Below, piece by piece: positions 55,063-63,293 of a stretch of DNA of 64,000 bases. The stretch's first letter is position 1; each line of letters begins with the position of its first letter. The notes beneath the pieces were generated by a model. The model searched no databases. It was not told the origin of the DNA and worked only from the letters and a program-made list of their open reading frames with translations. Both the position numbers and the translations under genes were made by a program. The stretch comes from 13-2-20CM-66-19 sp963760225 (GTDB lineage: Bacteria > Pseudomonadota > Gammaproteobacteria > Steroidobacterales > Steroidobacteraceae). The stretch is from the NCBI GenBank assembly GCA_963760225.1, contig CAVXCD010000002.1, forward strand, positions 682,001 to 746,000. The letters are read 5' to 3'.

Positions 55063-56234
55063 GTGCACACCGCGAACGCCGCCGCACCCGCTACGCTCTT
55101 GCGCTCGCCATCCTGGCCTCAGCGCTGAGCCTCGCCAGCGCACGTGCCGACGACGTCGACGACGCCGACGTCGCCGACCAGCCCGCGCCGGCAGCCGTGC
55201 AGGTCGCCCTGCAGCCCGGGCGTCCGGACAGCTCGCGCGTACATGAGCCCGCGACGCTGGTCGATCTGCAGCGGCGTCTCGATGCGATCAGCGCCGTGGG
55301 CGCTGCCGGGTGCCCCACGGCTTACCAGGCACACAAGGCACAGGCCTGGGTTAATTTCGGCAAGTACGCCGCGGCCGAGCATCTGCCATCGGCCGCGCAG
55401 GCGGCGGCCTTGAATGATGCCGGCAAGCTCGTCGCGAGCCTGGAGCAACATGGGGCCGTCGTGCTCGACACGCCGGAGTTACCCGGTGCGCGCCATGTGC
55501 GCGACGATTTGTGGCAGGCGATGGCCGCGGTGAAGGCTGACGGACGAGTCTGTGGAGCGCCGAAGATGACAGCCTATTGCGAGGTCCAGCTCGCCTGGGT
55601 GGACTACGAAGCTGGGGCCGGCGGCTGGCGGCATGTCGATCCTTATGTTCGCATCGCAGAGGACTACTGCAGCAGCGCGATTGCGGCACAACCTGCGGAG
55701 CTCCTGACCGCCGCCGCTGCCCGCGACCTTTCCGCCTCAGTGCCGGACGAGCCGTCCGACACTATGCCCGCCGCACCCGCCGCACCCGCCGCGCCCGCCG
55801 CGGCAGCGCCGCCGCCGACTGCGGAGCCGAGCGATCTTTCCGCGAGCGTGGTGTTTCCCCACAATCGCGCCACGCGCGCCGACATACGGCGCCCGGGGCG
55901 CGCCGCGCTCAGGCGCCTGAGCAAGCGCCTGAAGTCACTGCCTAAGAACACGGTCATCATGGTCGTGGGCCATGCCGACCTCACCGGCCACCCGGACTAC
56001 AACCTCAGATTGAGCGCGCAGCGCGCCAGGAGCGTCGCGGCGGAGTTGAGGAGCCTCGGAGTCCATGCGCGCATCAGGCTCATGGCCGTAGGCAGCACCG
56101 AACCTGTGGTGCAGTGCCCGGTGGTCGATAAGGTCGCCGAGAGACGCCGGTATCTCGAGTGTCTCGAGCCGAACCGCCGGGTCGTCATTCATCTCGTCAT
56201 CAACGCGCCGCCGCCGGCGGCGGCGCCCGAGTAG
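55059..56234 (+). CDS. OmpA-domain periplasmic/outer-membrane protein
   Basis: This is a 391-aa exported protein starting at ATG 55059 in an ATGA overlap with the barrel gene. A signal peptide (1-30) is followed by a helical region of about 180 residues with six Cys (for example GCPTAYQAHKAQAWVNFGKY and YCEVQLAWVDYEAG). An Ala/Pro linker (PAAPAAPAAPAAAAPPP) leads to a C-terminal OmpA/MotB peptidoglycan-binding domain (ASVVFPHNRATRADIRR; MVVGHADLTGHPDYNLRLSA, QRARSVAAELRSLGVHARI, NRRVVIHLVI). It would tie the surface complex of the two preceding genes to peptidoglycan. It is the last gene of the operon, and the terminator hairpin follows 17 nt after its stop. Confidence 0.88.
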   Translation: MSAHRERRRTRYALALAILASALSLASARADDVDDADVADQPAPAAVQVALQPGRPDSSRVHEPATLVDLQRRLDAISAVGAAGCPTAYQAHKAQAWVNFGKYAAAEHLPSAAQAAALNDAGKLVASLEQHGAVVLDTPELPGARHVRDDLWQAMAAVKADGRVCGAPKMTAYCEVQLAWVDYEAGAGGWRHVDPYVRIAEDYCSSAIAAQPAELLTAAAARDLSASVPDEPSDTMPAAPAAPAAPAAAAPPPTAEPSDLSASVVFPHNRATRADIRRPGRAALRRLSKRLKSLPKNTVIMVVGHADLTGHPDYNLRLSAQRARSVAAELRSLGVHARIRLMAVGSTEPVVQCPVVDKVAERRRYLECLEPNRRVVIHLVINAPPPAAAPE

Positions 56235-56251
56235 GCAGGTCCCGAAACGCC

Positions 56252-56282
56252 AGCGCCCGGCCGCGACGTGCGGCCGGGCGCT
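56252..56282. terminator. Strong bidirectional hairpin between convergent genes
   Basis: A perfect 13-bp stem (AGCGCCCGGCCGC, 56252-56264; complement 56270-56282) with a 5-nt loop GACGT lies between the stop codons of the OmpA-domain gene and the convergent S8 peptidase gene. There is no T-tract, but the stem is very GC-rich and well placed for both transcripts. Confidence 0.8.
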
Positions 56283-56304
56283 TCAGGCTTGGATCGAAGC
56301 GCCT

Positions 56305-59300
56305 TTACGGCACGACGGTGTAGCTGTACGGAATGCTCACCACCTCATCGCCGGTCTGCACGACTCCGTTGAAGGTGTCGATGTAGATGAACCCCCGCAC
56401 CGTCGTGCCCACTTGCGAGGCGCTCGGCGCGATTGTCACGTTGATCGTGCCGGAGGCGCCCGGCGACAGGACGAGGCCGGTGGTGAACGTCGCGGTGCCG
56501 TAGGTCACGTCCGACCACAGGTCGCCGTAGTTCGACGAGGCCGCGGGATCGAACGGCTTCAGCTGCAGCACCGCCTCGGTCGCCACGGGAGTGGTTGGCG
56601 CTCCTGACGCCCCGTAGGGCCCGATGAGTGAGGGAATCAGCTCCCACTCGCCCCACGGCACTTCGGGTACGGTCAGCGACGCCGCTACGGTGTCCGGTCC
56701 GACGTTCTGAGCGTAGAGGTCGGGAGAGCCCGTTATGCCTACGACGTAACCCACATCGTTACCCACGTCCATCGTGATCGGGGCGGTCGACTGCGCCACG
56801 AACTGCGCACTGCGTACCTGTGTCGGCAGGTACGTGCCGAAGCACGCGTACGGCAGCGTCGTGACTGGCGCGCCCCCCGAACTCAGCGCGCATGCCGGGA
56901 ACGTCCCGAAGGTGAGCCAGGTGGACCCGTCGAGCCGCGCATCGGCGAAGTAAGCCTCGGCAAGGCCGCCCGTGTTGGTGATGGTGATCGGAACGCTAAG
57001 CGGTGGGCCGCTCGCCGAGATCCGGAAGTACGGATCGTTCGGCAGCCCAAACGCCCTCACACGCGCGGTGTTGAAGCCGATCTGCGCGGTGAACGGCTGG
57101 CTGGTCTCCTTACCCGAGCTGTAGTAGTTCACCAGCAGGATGAACCGCCATCGACCGGGCTGCGGGTTCGCGCGGTCGAGCTGCAGCGTCGGTTGGTTGT
57201 TCCCATTCGCATCAAAGTTCGGCTCGACGCTCAGCTCCATGCCGTTGGGATCGATGAGCAGACCCTCGAGCACCCACAGAGGATCCCCATCCTGCAGAGT
57301 CAGGCTCATGTTGTTGACGCCCGGTGGCACGTCGAAGGCGAAGGTCTGTGTCGGCCCGGTCGAGGGCCGGCCATTGCCGCCGGTGAGCGTGCCGCTGAAG
57401 GAGCCGCCGTTGTACCCGACCGGAATCAGCGTGCGCAGCGCGATCGGGATTTCCCCGTGGCTGAAGGCGCCGCCCCAGTTCGAAAATCGAATCGCGAGAT
57501 TCGAGTCTCCGGACTGCGACGGCATGCGGAAGTACGCGTTGATCCACTGCGTCGCTCCTGGCGCGAGATTGAGGCTGGACGGCCATACGGCACCGGCCGT
57601 CACGTAGTTCTCCGCTGCCCAGCTGAACTTCACCGGCCCGCTGTAGGGGCCGTAAATCGCAGGCTGGTCCGTCGAGATGATGGCCGTCCAGGTTCCCCCG
57701 GCCGGATTCACTACGTCGACGTGTCCGTAGCTGCTGCCGCTGCCCTGCGGGACGGTGAAGGCAGCGTTGCGGCCGTTCGGATCGACAAGGGCGAGCTCCA
57801 CGCCCGTGGCAGCACCGGTGAAAGGCGACTGCCAGGCGATCGCGGCATCCAGATGCTGCGCGCCGGCAGGGACCGTGAAGTGCTGAATGAGGTAGGCGCG
57901 CGGGATGTCGCCGAGACTGGGATAGGTAGGCAAGGTCGCCGGATTCAGGGTCACCGTCAGGTTCTGGCCGGCAATCGCCGGTCCGAGCGTCTGCAGCGAG
58001 GGCGACAGATGCTGCCAGGCGGTGCTCGTGTTGGTCACAGCCACGGAGACGGTCTCCGGCCTGCCCGGCTGGTCGGTAATGCTGACGCTCGTCGGGTCGT
58101 TGAGCACGCCCGAGCCGAGCGCGGCATTCACCGCCGCGAGTGCGTTGATGAAGCCGGCACCCTGCTCCGTGGCCGGCGCGCCGAGGTCGTTCGCCGTGCT
58201 CATGAGAATCTGCTTGACGAGCGCGGGGCTCGGGCTCGCCCCGCGGTGAGTGCTGCGATAGGCCTGGATCACGAGCGCCGCCGTGCCGGCCGTCAACGGC
58301 GAGGACTCGCTCGTGCCGCCAAAGCCCTCTATGGGCGATGCCACCTCCGGGGTCCGGTAGGGCGTGGTGCAGGCCTGGAAGAGCGTCGCGTTGAGGGAAC
58401 ACAGGGCCCAGTTGGAATCGCCCGGCGCCACCGTGTCGGGCACGCGCGGGCCGCTCATGCTGAAGCCGCCAGAGCTAAAGGCAGAGATGTTGTTGCTCAA
58501 CCAGCCGTTGGCAGAGAAGAGCGCGCCGGCGTAGCCGACCTGAGCGTACCAGCGGAACTGTGTGGTTGCGCCGGAGGAGATCACTGCCGGATCCGTCGAC
58601 GGCGCCCCCATGGTGCCGTTGTAGCCTGAATCACCCGTGCTGACGACGACGACGACGCCGGCGGCGACTGCCGCCTGGTCGGCGAGTGAGATCGGATCGT
58701 TGTCGGTGTCGGGGAAGGGGTTGTTGCCGAAGGACTCGTTGATGACGTCCACGTCGTCCTGGAGTACCGCGTACTCGATCGCCTGCACGATGCTCGAGTT
58801 GGTCGTAATGCCGAGCTGGGAAAACACCTTGAGTCCGACCAGCGATGCGCCCGGCGCAACGCCACGAAGGCGGATGTTGCACGGCGAGGGCAAGGCATGG
58901 ACGGGATTGACGAACTTGCTGATGTCGAATGTGAGGAGTTTGCCGTTGGGGGTGTCCTGCGCGGCGATGGAGCTCGCATCGCCGAAGGCCTCGCCGCCGT
59001 CCGTGGGCGTCCCGGCGGGGTCGCCACTGAAATCCTGGTAATCGACGAATACCGGCGTGCCGTTGGTATGGACGAACCCCGCGATCGTCGGGTCGAGGCC
59101 ATCGGCGATCCAGGCGACCTTGACGCCCGTGCCCGTCACGAACTGGCCGTCGCCGTCGACGACGCGCTGTGCCTGCGGCCGCGAGGGATCGAGGAAGGCG
59201 ACGTTCATGAGCTGCAGCGCCTCGGGCTCGAGCGTGTTGCACACCGCGCTTGCGCTGGAAGAGGCGGCAGCGGCAGCGGCTGCACCGCTGTTGCTGCGAA

Positions 59301-59721
59301 CGCTGGAGGCGGTGGCGGCGCCCCTCGGCGTCGCATCTTCGCTTGCCCGGCGTGGCAGCTTGACTGTCCTGACCGGCACCACCGCTTTCACCAGCGGGTG
59401 CGCGGCGAGCGCATCCGCCTCGGCGGATGAGACGCTCGCAGACACCGCATTGATCAGCGCGAAGCCGTGTATGCGAGCGGCACCGGAAGCCTGCAGGTGG
59501 CTGACGATCGGCACCTGCGCCGTGGCGAGCGCGGCGGCGCGCGCGGCGCGCTGGCCGCGCACGGGCGGCAGGCTGGGCATCTGATCGCGCAGGATGACGA
59601 TCACGTCGCGCTGGATCGCCAGCGCGGGTTTGGCCGGCGATGCGCCGGTCAAGGCACTGGCCGAAAGAATGACGGTGGCGACGGCCGCGGTGGCGACCCT
59701 GAGCGCGTTTGCAGGTTTCAT
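56305..59721 (-). CDS. Exported subtilase-like peptidase with sedolisin-like catalytic residues
   Basis: This is a 1138-aa secreted protein: signal peptide (1-27), an inhibitor-I9-like propeptide (about 38-125; DVIVILRDQMPSLPPV, GFALINAVSASVSSAEADAL), then a subtilisin-fold domain. Asp207 lies in VKVAWIADGLDP. Where subtilisins have HGTHVAG, this reads GGEAFGDASSIAAQ, so the catalytic His is replaced by Glu244 with Asp248 four residues on (E-x3-D, as in S53 sedolisins). The oxyanion Asn329 (VINESFGN) and nucleophile Ser471 (GGTSESSPLTAG) are kept. About 560 residues of beta-rich domains follow (Fn3/PPC-like, VTLNPATLPTYPSLGDI, AWQSPFTGAATGVELALVDP). Active proteolysis is likely but by a mixed S8/S53 mechanism. 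It is transcribed toward the surface operon. Confidence 0.88.
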   Translation of the reverse strand: MKPANALRVATAAVATVILSASALTGASPAKPALAIQRDVIVILRDQMPSLPPVRGQRAARAAALATAQVPIVSHLQASGAARIHGFALINAVSASVSSAEADALAAHPLVKAVVPVRTVKLPRRASEDATPRGAATASSVRSNSGAAAAAAASSSASAVCNTLEPEALQLMNVAFLDPSRPQAQRVVDGDGQFVTGTGVKVAWIADGLDPTIAGFVHTNGTPVFVDYQDFSGDPAGTPTDGGEAFGDASSIAAQDTPNGKLLTFDISKFVNPVHALPSPCNIRLRGVAPGASLVGLKVFSQLGITTNSSIVQAIEYAVLQDDVDVINESFGNNPFPDTDNDPISLADQAAVAAGVVVVVSTGDSGYNGTMGAPSTDPAVISSGATTQFRWYAQVGYAGALFSANGWLSNNISAFSSGGFSMSGPRVPDTVAPGDSNWALCSLNATLFQACTTPYRTPEVASPIEGFGGTSESSPLTAGTAALVIQAYRSTHRGASPSPALVKQILMSTANDLGAPATEQGAGFINALAAVNAALGSGVLNDPTSVSITDQPGRPETVSVAVTNTSTAWQHLSPSLQTLGPAIAGQNLTVTLNPATLPTYPSLGDIPRAYLIQHFTVPAGAQHLDAAIAWQSPFTGAATGVELALVDPNGRNAAFTVPQGSGSSYGHVDVVNPAGGTWTAIISTDQPAIYGPYSGPVKFSWAAENYVTAGAVWPSSLNLAPGATQWINAYFRMPSQSGDSNLAIRFSNWGGAFSHGEIPIALRTLIPVGYNGGSFSGTLTGGNGRPSTGPTQTFAFDVPPGVNNMSLTLQDGDPLWVLEGLLIDPNGMELSVEPNFDANGNNQPTLQLDRANPQPGRWRFILLVNYYSSGKETSQPFTAQIGFNTARVRAFGLPNDPYFRISASGPPLSVPITITNTGGLAEAYFADARLDGSTWLTFGTFPACALSSGGAPVTTLPYACFGTYLPTQVRSAQFVAQSTAPITMDVGNDVGYVVGITGSPDLYAQNVGPDTVAASLTVPEVPWGEWELIPSLIGPYGASGAPTTPVATEAVLQLKPFDPAASSNYGDLWSDVTYGTATFTTGLVLSPGASGTINVTIAPSASQVGTTVRGFIYIDTFNGVVQTGDEVVSIPYSYTVVP

Positions 59722-60058
59722 GGTTCCCTTTCCGACTTTTGCGTTGTTCTCACCGCGTCGCGCGTAAAAACGCGCACGCTACCGGCGGCGCATCATCCTT
59801 CACGCGCGGGCGTGTTGATGAGCGAGGAACCTACGCCGCCTCAAGAGCGCAAGTCAACAATCTCAAAAGTGAAATAAAGTTCCCGCCGCGACCGGCGAGC
59901 CGCGCGGCGCGCCATGTCCCACCAAGCGCACCTGCATGCTCGCGGCGCCGCACCGGTGCGGCGTGTGTGCAGCGTAAGCATTATGTAATCTTAAGTGACG
60001 CTACGGCGGTGCTATGCTCGCCCCGGCGCGAGCAACGCGCGCACGCGAGCGGCGGCAC
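59722..60058. other. Divergent intergenic region between the S8 peptidase and VOC genes
   Basis: It contains an 18-bp perfect palindrome (CGCCGCACC and its complement, 59946-59963), a GCGCGT-AAAA-ACGCGC stem (59760-59775) and an AT-rich patch with ATTATGTAAT near 59979-59988. These could be control sites for either gene, but GC-rich palindromes of this size occur by chance about once per such window. No gene was found. Confidence 0.45.
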
Positions 60059-60493
60059 ATGCCCCTCACACCCTTCCACGTGGCGCTGCAGGTCAGGGAT
60101 ATCGAGGAGGCACGGCGCTTCTACGGCGGCGCGCTCGGCTGCGCGGAAGGGCGCAGCGATGGCGACTGGGTCGATTTCAACCTCTACGGCCACCAGCTCG
60201 TCTGCCACCTCAATCCACAGCTTGGGCCTGACGGGCGCCTCGACGCGCATTTCAACGCGGTCGACGGCCACGGGGTGCCGGTGCCCCATTGCGGCGTGGT
60301 GCTCGAAACACACGAGTGGCAGGCACTCGCCGCGCGGCTGCGCCGGCACAGCGTCGAGTGGGTCATGGAGCCATGCACGCGCTTTGCCGGCACGCCGGGC
60401 GAGCAGTCCACGCTCTTCATTCGCGATCCCAGCGGGAACGCTCTGGAATTCAAGTCCTTCCGCGACATCCCGCGGCAGCTGTTCGCAAAATAG
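60059..60493 (+). CDS. VOC (glyoxalase/dioxygenase-fold) family protein
   Basis: This is a 144-aa protein from ATG 60059, with a single pair of beta-alpha-beta-beta-beta modules. Module one has TPFHVALQVRDIEEARRFYG, with His at the first metal position, and DWVDFNLYGHQLVCHL. Module two has PHCGVVLETHEWQALAARLR, STLFIRDPSGNALEFKSF, with Glu at the last metal position. VOC enzymes use a divalent metal for isomerase, lyase or dioxygenase reactions; this form is close to uncharacterised glyoxalase-like proteins of this length. Substrate unknown. It is convergent with the M28 peptidase gene. Confidence 0.88.
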   Translation: MPLTPFHVALQVRDIEEARRFYGGALGCAEGRSDGDWVDFNLYGHQLVCHLNPQLGPDGRLDAHFNAVDGHGVPVPHCGVVLETHEWQALAARLRRHSVEWVMEPCTRFAGTPGEQSTLFIRDPSGNALEFKSFRDIPRQLFAK

Positions 60494-60510
60494 GCGCACC
60501 GCACTTGCGA

Positions 60511-62823
60511 TCAGTGCCCGCCGCGCAGCACGGTGGTCGCCTGCTCGAGCCGCTCGCAATACCCGCCGAGCAAGTGCGCGGTGACCCCGACGTACTCGTT
60601 GGCCTCGTCCCAGCGGCCGGCCTCGATCGCCTCGCGCACCGCGGGCAGCGTCTTGACCCCGTAACCGGTCAGCGTGCCCGGGGCATAGACGAAATGCCGG
60701 TACCACTCGCGCCCGGGCAGCCCGCGCTCATCGGTCAGCTTCTGCTCCATGCCCTGCAGCAGCGCATTGAGCTGTCGGCGCTGCGTGGAAGTTAACGTGA
60801 GCGTTCCTGAGGCAAGCTGCGCGTACGCCGTATCGTAGGCCTGCGCGTCCTGTGCGAGGCGTTTCACCACGTCCTGCAGCGGCGCGAAGTCGACTGCCGC
60901 TACCGGGCCCTCGCGCTGCGGCGGCCCTACCACGCGCGTCGGATCGGCCGCCAGCGTGAACGCGTTGCCATCGAGCAGGCGGGTCAGCTCCTCGCTCTGG
61001 CTGCGCTTCTCCTCTACCAGCTTGCGCAGCTGCCCGAGGTAGTCGCTGAGGGTGTCGGCGAAGCTGCCGAACTGCAGCGGCAGCACCGGCGCATCCGCCA
61101 TGCGCAGCACGATGTGGCCCGTGGTCTGTGCTTCCGCGAGCCCATAGGCAAAGGTCGGATCGCCAAAGCGCACGTAGTGCTCGAAGGTGTCGTACTGCGA
61201 ATGGTAGACCCCCTGCTGGTCCTCCTCGCCGCCGTACTCGATGCTCAGCGCGGGGAGTCCCAGGTGCTGCAGGAACGGGGTGTAATCCGAGCCCGAGCCG
61301 AGGGCGCCGATCGGCAGGTCGCCGCCGGCGGCGGCGATGCGTGCATCGCGCGCCTTCTCCTCGGCCACGCTCTTCTCGTCGCTCGAGTCCTTCTCGTACC
61401 CTGAGACCAGCATGCGCGCGCGCAGGCGCGCCTGGGCACTCACCCCGGTTTCCGGGTCCTTCACCCCGGCCGACACATCGTTCACCAGGCGCTGCAGCGT
61501 ATGGCTGCCGGCGGCGCGGAGGAAACCGCGCGCGTTGGAGTCGGAATTGAGGTACAGCACCGCATGTCGGCTGAGGTCGGCGGCGTGGGTTTCCGCCCAC
61601 TCGGTCGAGCCGAGCAGCCCCGGCTCCTCGCCGTCCCAGCTGGCGTAGATCAGGGTGCGCTGCGGCCGCCAGCCGCTCTTGAGCAACGCACCGATCGCCT
61701 TGGCTTCCGCGAGCATCGCCACCTGCCCCGACAGCGGGTCCCAGGCGCCGAACACCCAGCCGTCGCGATGGTTGCCGCGCACGACCCATTCGTCCGGATC
61801 CCCGGCTCCGCGGATCTGCGCGATCACGTCGTAGAGCGGCTTGAGGTTCCAGTCGGAGCTGATCTGCAGGTGTACCCGCGCCGGCCCCGGTCCGATGTGA
61901 TAGGTGACCGGCAGCGAGCCGCGCCACTTCGGCGGCGCCACCGCTCCACCGAGCGCTGCCAGCAGCGGCAGCGCATCGGCATACGAGATCGGCATCACCG
62001 GGATCTTGAGGATGGTGCGCGCCTCCGAGATCGCCAGACGCTTGGCGCCTTTCGTCGCGCCGACGCCCGGCGTCAGCGGATCGCCCGAATAGATTGTCAC
62101 GTCGAGCACCGAGCCGCGCTGCACGCCTTGCGGCGGTCGCCAGCCGCCGCGCGGGTACACGTCGCCGCGCGCGTAGCCGTCATCGTGCGGGTCGGAGTAG
62201 ATGATGCAGCCGATCGCGCCGTGCTCCTGCGCAAGTTTCGGCTTCAAGCCCCGCCAGCCCCCGCCATAGCGCGTAATGACCACCTTGCCCTTAACGTCGA
62301 TGCCGCGCCGGGCGAGCGCCTTGTAGTCCTCCGGCATGCCGTAGTTCAGGTACACGAGCTCGCCGGTGACATCGCCGTCCGCGCCGTACTCGTTGTAGGG
62401 CGCGAGTCCGTCGGTGCGCTGCGAGCTGACATCGCCCTCGACCGCCGGCTCGGTGAGGCTCGCAGCGAAGTGCGTCGGCGCCACGAGCTCGAGCGCGTGG
62501 TGGCGCAGCGTGGGATAGAGCACCTCGAACACTTCGATGTGCACGTCCCAGCCGAAACGCGCGAACAGGTCACGTACCGCTTCCGCGTTGGCCTTGTCAT
62601 GCGGCGAGCCGACGTGATTGGGCTCTGCCGAGAGTGTCTTCAGCCAGGCCCGCAGATCGGCGGCATCGAGCTGCGCATCGAAGCGCTGCTCGACAGTGAG
62701 CTCGGCGGCGCTCTGCGAGGCGCTGAAGCCGAACACGGCCTCGCCGCTCGCCGTCGCTGCGGCGCTGCCTGCCGCGACGGCTGCCGCCAGCACCGCACGC
62801 CCGATGAACCGACGCATCTGCAT
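60511..62823 (-). CDS. Exported M28 metallopeptidase, glutamate carboxypeptidase II-like
   Basis: This is a 770-aa periplasmic peptidase. ATG 62823 follows GGGAGGG, and a signal peptide (about 1-27) is visible. The domain order matches human PSMA/GCPII: an N-terminal part (RAWLKTLSAEPNHVGSPHDK), a PA domain (DVKGKVVITRYGGGWRGLKP, AIGCIIYSDP), and the M28 zinc centre. Zinc ligands are in GNHRDGWVFGAWDPLSG (His, Asp), WDGEEPGLLGSTEW (Glu pair), YLNSDSN (Asp) and YHSQYDTFEHY (His). The C-terminal transferrin-receptor-like dimerisation domain has WYRHFVYAPGTLTGYGVKTL. All metal ligands are present. It would remove C-terminal acidic residues from small peptides. Confidence 0.95.
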   Translation of the reverse strand: MQMRRFIGRAVLAAAVAAGSAAATASGEAVFGFSASQSAAELTVEQRFDAQLDAADLRAWLKTLSAEPNHVGSPHDKANAEAVRDLFARFGWDVHIEVFEVLYPTLRHHALELVAPTHFAASLTEPAVEGDVSSQRTDGLAPYNEYGADGDVTGELVYLNYGMPEDYKALARRGIDVKGKVVITRYGGGWRGLKPKLAQEHGAIGCIIYSDPHDDGYARGDVYPRGGWRPPQGVQRGSVLDVTIYSGDPLTPGVGATKGAKRLAISEARTILKIPVMPISYADALPLLAALGGAVAPPKWRGSLPVTYHIGPGPARVHLQISSDWNLKPLYDVIAQIRGAGDPDEWVVRGNHRDGWVFGAWDPLSGQVAMLAEAKAIGALLKSGWRPQRTLIYASWDGEEPGLLGSTEWAETHAADLSRHAVLYLNSDSNARGFLRAAGSHTLQRLVNDVSAGVKDPETGVSAQARLRARMLVSGYEKDSSDEKSVAEEKARDARIAAAGGDLPIGALGSGSDYTPFLQHLGLPALSIEYGGEEDQQGVYHSQYDTFEHYVRFGDPTFAYGLAEAQTTGHIVLRMADAPVLPLQFGSFADTLSDYLGQLRKLVEEKRSQSEELTRLLDGNAFTLAADPTRVVGPPQREGPVAAVDFAPLQDVVKRLAQDAQAYDTAYAQLASGTLTLTSTQRRQLNALLQGMEQKLTDERGLPGREWYRHFVYAPGTLTGYGVKTLPAVREAIEAGRWDEANEYVGVTAHLLGGYCERLEQATTVLRGGH

Positions 62824-62894
62824 GACCGCCCTCCCCGTTTTACTAAATGGTTGCGCACGCGGCGGCCGCCACGCGCGCTGGCGCGGCAAACGTG

Positions 62895-63284
62895 TTATTC
62901 CACCACCGACGACTGGATGCGAATGCCGGCCGTGAGCACGCGGGTGACAGGGGTTGCCTCTGCCACCTCGAGCAGCTGCGCCTTCTGCTCCGCCGTCAAC
63001 GTCCGGCCGAAGGACAGGCGGCGCTCGATGTGATCCGTGCCGGCGCTGTCGCGTGACCAGCGCACGCCCACCGTAATCTTGCCGAGCGTCCACTCGTGCT
63101 GGCCCGCGTACCGGCGCAGCGCGATCGCGGTATCCGCGCCTAGGCTGGCCAGCAGCAGCTCGCGCGGAGCGAAACCGGCATCGCTGCCGCCGGCGGCCAC
63201 CGCCTCGTCGGCCGTCAGGTGGTGGTGCCCCGAGACGACCTGCTGCACGTGCTGATGCTCATTGATCACGGTGACGTAGGCCAT
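62895..63284 (-). CDS. OsmC-fold protein lacking both catalytic cysteines
   Basis: This is a 129-aa protein of the OsmC/Ohr superfamily: SGHHHLTADEAVAAGGSDAG, then FAPRELLLASLGADTAIALR, EWTLGKITVGVRW, RRLSFGRTLTAEQKAQLLEV and a final TPVTRVLTAGIRI. In hydroperoxide reductases the segments read LGACT and CPVHR; here they are LGADT and TPVTR, so both redox cysteines are replaced. Peroxidase activity by the usual mechanism is therefore excluded. A binding or other role is possible. It starts 9 nt after the stop of the FAD-dependent oxidoreductase and is probably in its operon. Confidence 0.9.
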   Translation of the reverse strand: MAYVTVINEHQHVQQVVSGHHHLTADEAVAAGGSDAGFAPRELLLASLGADTAIALRRYAGQHEWTLGKITVGVRWSRDSAGTDHIERRLSFGRTLTAEQKAQLLEVAEATPVTRVLTAGIRIQSSVVE

Positions 63285-63293
63285 GTGGGCTCC

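Noticed and set aside
59946..59963. 18-bp perfect palindrome considered as a firm operator
   Set aside because: It is made almost wholly of G/C and a palindrome of this size is expected about once in a window of this composition, so it is only mentioned within the intergenic entry.
62824..63093. N-terminal 90-codon extension of the M28 peptidase
   Set aside because: It is Arg/Gly-rich, overlaps the OsmC gene, and the signal peptide with a strong ribosome-binding site starts at 62823.
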